Shown here piece by piece: positions 59,749-64,000 of a stretch of 64,000 bases of DNA. How positions within the stretch are numbered: the first letter of the stretch is position 1; every line of letters begins with the position of its first letter. The translations under genes and the position numbers were made by a program. The notes beneath the pieces were generated by a model. It ran no database searches. It was not told where the DNA came from and saw only the letters and a list, made by a program, of their open reading frames with translations. The DNA comes from Sanguinoderma infundibulare (lineage: Eukaryota > Basidiomycota > Agaricomycetes > Polyporales > Polyporaceae). Where the stretch lies: contig JAVLRN010000004.1 in the NCBI GenBank assembly GCA_032821775.1, positions 2,480,001 through 2,544,000 on the forward strand, given 5' to 3'.

Positions 59749-61360
59749 CCTCGGCCGATTGTTATCTGAGATCAATCCCCTGCCGTCACTCCTCCGTCAC
59801 TGCGCGCTTCCAACCCGTTTCGGACCCAGTTTGGACGGCGGTGGGCAGTGGCAGGCCCTGGGCAGGCCTTTCCAGTCGCGCCCGAGTCCGAGTCGACACC
59901 CAGCCCAGCGCAACCTAGCCCATTGTCTACAACACCCGCCCTTGCGACAGCCTTGCGACTCACAACGCTCAAACGTCCGAGCGTCAGACTCGGGCTACAG
60001 CCGCTGCAGCCTGCGATAACCTCTCGCCTCGGATTGGATGGCAGTCTAGATTGGACTTGGATTGGACCATGAGCTCTCCCCCATATCTCCCCAGTCGCAA
60101 CCTTTGACCATGGTCCCACATCGCCGCGCGCACAGTCGCCACTCGCATCTTTCCCCAACCATCGCTCATCGATATCGCACCTTCGCCGCTCTTAGGAATC
60201 TTCGCCATCTTCGTCCCTCCATTCATTCGACGCTGCACCGTCTCCGTTTCGGTCGCCCGTCTCTAGCTCGCTTCGTGTAAACATCGTGTCCGACCGCAGG
60301 CTTCCTTGGCTTCTTCTAGAGTCTCGCCCAACTCTCGTCCGAGCCCAGAATCCTCCACATGGACCGCGGTTCCGTCTCAACCATCATGAGCCTCTCCAAG
60401 ATGTAAACCTTTCGCTCTCTTTGACAGTCTGTTCATAGCTATATAGTTCACAGGCATCTCACTCCTTGTCTAATTGTTTACACCAAGGCTTTGATACTTA
60501 AACCCATGTGTACCGTAGTCCCACCTTCTCTGAGTGACGCAGAGTCCATGTTCGCTCTGGCACGACCTTGCTATAGCTTGCTATCACAATCATGTTCGGC
60601 CTGCCACAAGGAGACACCGCCTGCCTGAAGCAGCCTCAACGCACTGTAAATCAGTAGTGCATCGCATGTCACCATGGGGCACCCTCGGCTGTGCAATTGG
60701 GAGACCACGCTATTATTTTCATTCGTTCCCAAGTTGACTATTGCCAATATTTGATGACCAGACGAAGACGAGCGTTTCGGACATTGTCGACTAGGCGGGG
60801 ATCCGGGTTGAGAACGGAAAGTTCCAAGCAAATGCCGGTGCTGAACTTAACCCTGAATGGGAGGAATTTTCTCGCCGATGACATGGTTAATCTGCTTCTG
60901 TGAACCGACGGGTGCTCAGAACCTGGTCGGCCTGGTCGTGGAGCCCTGGGAACCTGAACCTCGCTCTTTCCAACCGAGATCGGAAGCATGTCGCCTACAA
61001 GCGCCCACCATACGCCCATGAGTATGCGACGATGCGTGTTCAATGAGCGGGCGATGTAAACAAGCATTGAAATATCATGCAGCTGACAAGAATGAGATCT
61101 CGAGCAGGCCGAGTATTTGGACGTAGATGTGCAAGGGTGGTGCAAGGCCGGGCAATGGATGAGAGGGAAGGTTGATTGGATTGAATATTAATCCTGCCAG
61201 TGATTGGGTTGAGCAGCGCCAAGCGCGGTCTCGGTCTCGGTCGTGCCCCTTGGAAGGCTCTCCGCTTACCGGCTCTCCCTCCTCCTCCACACATCTCATA
61301 CCATGCCTCCTTTCTAGCACCAAGCACCCAATCCTCAACCCGCGGCCTTCTCATCCAGAC
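59749..61360. other. Divergent intergenic region GAPDH / Ras-GEF gene
   Basis: About 1.6 kb between divergent start codons. It contains the distal GAPDH promoter. Open frames (60571-61480, minus) are short or Arg/Gly-rich and lack motifs. An AATATTAATCC-type AT island near 61185 precedes the Ras-GEF gene. No gene is supported. Confidence 0.5.
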
Positions 61361-64000
61361 ATGTCTTCGACGCCATCTCACGAACTTCATGACCCCTCGG
61401 CAGGCCCTCCTCCCCCCGCCACCCCTGCCTCTCCTCCGTCCGCTCTCCCCCGTCCTGCCGTCTCCTCCTCCAATTCCCAACTCAAGTTTGTACCGCCTGA
61501 TGCTGGAGAGCCATCCGCCTTCGAGCCTTTACCCCCGGAGATCGCGAACGCAGATATATCCCTTGCGCGTGAGTATCTTAATCACTTCGCCACACTATCC
61601 ATTCGCCCCAACTATTAGACCATTCTAGCGGACGGCTCCTTCGTCGAAACCTCTTCCGGCGCTGCTGCAAGAGAGCTCAAGCGACGGTATGACCAGTACT
61701 GGGGTGTGGGCAAAGATGTCCGATCCCCCTACGCTATCACCGCGTTTGTAAACCAACACGGCAAGCAGATGTACCGCGTCGGGTGAGTTTCTCTACCCTA
61801 ATAATCTTCCTAAATTGTTCTCAGACCCTGTCTCTATCCTCTCTTGCACATTCGCGCCGTCCATCAAGCCATCGCGAACTCTCCGCACCCGCCGCCGCTG
61901 CCCAGGATGCCGCAGACCGCCAATCAACCTCCCTCCCTCCTCCACCTCATCCCGCCTCCAACCCGACCTCTCCAAACTCCAGCTCCGTCCACGGCAAACG
62001 TCGCTCCCGTATGTCCGTCCATTCCCTTCTCCCCGCCTCTGTCTTCAAGTCTGGCGTTGTCCCCGCCCCCGTACCAAATCCCATCTTGGACGCTTCCCGC
62101 TCTCCTCCTACTTCTCGGCGCCTCCGCAAGACCCGCTCCATCCCGGACGGCCTCGCCTCTAACCCTCAAGGCGTGTCCCCACAGCCCGTCCCCCCCATCA
62201 GCGGCCGCCCACATGCGCACAGTGTCTCCAGCGCCGATGCCTTCGCCCCCCTCATTCCCCACCATACTCCCCACGAGTCCCAGCTCCCTCGTGCACCCAG
62301 TGGTCCTGGCGGTGACTTCTTCGCAGAAGTCATGGCCTGGTCCACTGTCCCCGCGTCCCCTCTGACGTCCAGCTCGTCTTCGCTTCCTTTCCGCGCCTAC
62401 CCACCCTCCTCAAGCCCCCCGAGTACTCATGAGTGCGGCAGAGAGATCCTGAACCCCTTTGGACACGGTGTCTCTTTCGAGTCTCCTTCTTGGCGATCTC
62501 CAGCCCACCTCGCGTCCCCACCCATCTTGCGTGAGATGCAGTCCTTCGAATCCGGCTTGACCGCCCGTGCGGATTACCTTCCCAAGGTCTCGCGCGTCTC
62601 CCGTCTCTCTTTGACATCGTCCGTCTCCGACGAAGACCCGCACAATTTGGCTTCCCCGCCTGGCTCATCAACACCTCCCATCTCATCTTCTGCCTCTCCT
62701 ATCCCCCCCGTTTCGCCTATTCCCGAACCGTCAACCCCCGCTCCTGTGAACCTTGCTGCAACAACATTGCACTCACGATATTCCACTGCGCTCTTCGACG
62801 TATTGCAGACATACCGTGGCCTGCCCTCCCTTGATAGAATCGTCTCCACACCCAATGAGCCCACAATCCGACTGTCTTTGCGCGCAGAGGAGAGCGTTGC
62901 GCCTCGAGACGATCCCCGGTTCGTCATCTGGGCTGAGGTCCAGGCGGAGCGGGATGCCTATGACAATGTTGTTGCATCCAATGCTGCCGATATATCTTCC
63001 ACGCACTCAAATGCCGTGAGCTCGCGTCGCAGTCGGATAGTCGGCAAGGAGAAGCCTCACCATGTCCACCATATCCACCATGTCCACCATGTCCTGTCGG
63101 GCATATACTCGACGCAGCCACAGAATGAGTTTGGTTCGTCCTCGTCCCCGGTGGGTACGAAGGAGACCAAGAAGATGCTCGTCGCGGCGACCATTGAGCG
63201 GTGGATCGCGCAGCTGACGTCCGAGCTCAACTACGACGAGCTTCTCATCTTCTTCCTCACCTACCGCACGTACGTCTCCGCCGTCGACTTGGGTCATCTA
63301 CTCATCTGTCGGTTTCACTGGGCTCTGGGAGAGACAAATAACAGTCGGGACGAGGGGGTGAGGAGGATCGTGCGGGTGCGGACGTTCACCGCGATTCGGT
63401 ATTGGCTGTTGACATTCTTTGATGTCGACTTTGTGCCGAATCACGAGCTGAGGATACTCTTCGCGGAATGGCTCAACTCGCTTCGCCGGGATCCGATATT
63501 GCAGAAGCACCGGGATGCCTTGGTGCGTGAACGTTTTGTCGCAAATTAAGTTCGCTTGTTCACCATAATTTAACATGTCCCCACAGAAAATCGTTCGTCA
63601 GCTGCGCAAGGTGATCCTCGATTGCAAGGACGCCCACATGCGCAAACTCTACCGCGCCGCGCGCAAGTCGGTCGACAGGCGCAAGTCCGAGCTAAACTCG
63701 CACCCACACCCCGCGCCGCGCCTCGATCTGAACGCTGTACCACGTCCCTCTGTCGATTCACAGCCGCGCTTATCGAATGATCCAGAAGACTTCGACATTG
63801 ACTTCGACTTCAACGAGCCCGAACAAGACTATGGCGGCTTTGGTGTCGCTTCCAGCAATGGCATGTCTGCCAACGCGCTCGATCTCGTCATGATGCGGCA
63901 GCCATTGCACATGGCGGTGATGCAGTACGGAAAACAAAACCCTCCTTCCGCGGTCCACCCGAACCCCACGGTCTCGCCGTTCCCTCACAACACCATTTCA
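61361..64000 (+). CDS. Ras guanine-nucleotide exchange factor family protein, N-terminal part
   Basis: Incomplete at the right edge of the window. The start is MSSTPSHELHDPSAGPPPP, with a long disordered Ser/Pro-rich region. Early exons carry DGSFVETSSGAAARELKRRY and ITAFVNQHGKQMYRVG. The RasGEF-N (REM) module is clear at about 63160-63590: LVAATIERWIAQLTSELNYD, ELLIFFLTYRTYVSAVDLGH, RTFTAIRYWLLTFFDVDF and LFAEWLNSLRR, with an intron before KIVRQLRKVILDCKD. The catalytic Cdc25-homology domain would lie beyond 64000. The pattern suits Cdc25- or Lte1-type exchange factors, which activate Ras-family GTPases in growth or mitotic exit. Introns near 61568, 61782 and 63522 are inferred. A short His-rich repeat lies at 63058-63093. 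Start choice: the first ATG in frame with the conserved exons. Confidence 0.8.
63058..63093 (+). repeat. Four-copy 9-bp tandem repeat coding His-rich segment
   Basis: Four units of CACCATGTC (one reads CACCATATC) code HHV-HHI-HHV-HHV inside the Ras-GEF-family gene, just upstream of its REM module. It is in frame and therefore able to vary in length without breaking the gene. Confidence 0.85.

Overview
The window is nuclear DNA from a filamentous basidiomycete, most likely an Agaricomycete. The genes are split by many short introns (about 50-60 nt, GT..AG), intergenic spaces are short, and the paralogous P450s, Zn2Cys6 regulator and alcohol-oxidase-type GMC enzymes are typical of mushroom-forming fungi. 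No operons, CRISPR arrays, rRNA genes or convincing tRNA genes were seen. CDS spans below run from start codon to stop codon with introns included. Exons were deduced by eye from splice sites and family conservation.

Layout. 30-8548: two closely related cytochrome P450 genes in inverted orientation, flanking a secreted, membrane-anchored aspartic protease. 8549-9970: a poorly resolved stretch with open frames. 9971-15647: SET2 (H3K36 methyltransferase) and RPA49 (RNA polymerase I subunit), head to head over a 344 bp spacer. 16281-17629: an F-box protein. 17759-25614: UTP10 (HEAT-repeat ribosome-biogenesis factor), divergent from a membrane-anchored coiled-coil protein (26212-28695) that grew by tandem duplication of an exon together with its intron. 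29380-29880: a small Ser/Thr-rich protein. 31096-41047: an amino-acid/choline-type permease, histidinol-phosphatase, a Zn2Cys6 transcription factor and an alcohol-oxidase-like GMC oxidoreductase. 42575-45251: a decayed duplicate of that oxidoreductase. 46868-50624: a CRIB-containing PAK/STE20-type kinase with altered catalytic motifs. 51140-51700: a relic of an old-yellow-enzyme gene. 52307-59667: three housekeeping genes in a row on the minus strand (farnesyl diphosphate synthase, mitochondrial HSP60, GAPDH). 61361-64000: the N-terminal part of a Ras-GEF-family gene that runs off the right edge.

Themes. UTP10, RPA49 and SET2 link rRNA synthesis, ribosome assembly and transcription elongation, and two of them share bidirectional promoters. 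The P450s, GMC oxidase, old-yellow-enzyme relic and Zn2Cys6 regulator form an accessory oxidoreductase component showing duplication and gene decay. The most unusual structure is the tandem exon duplication at 26212-28695. No wholly new defence or mobile system was seen.
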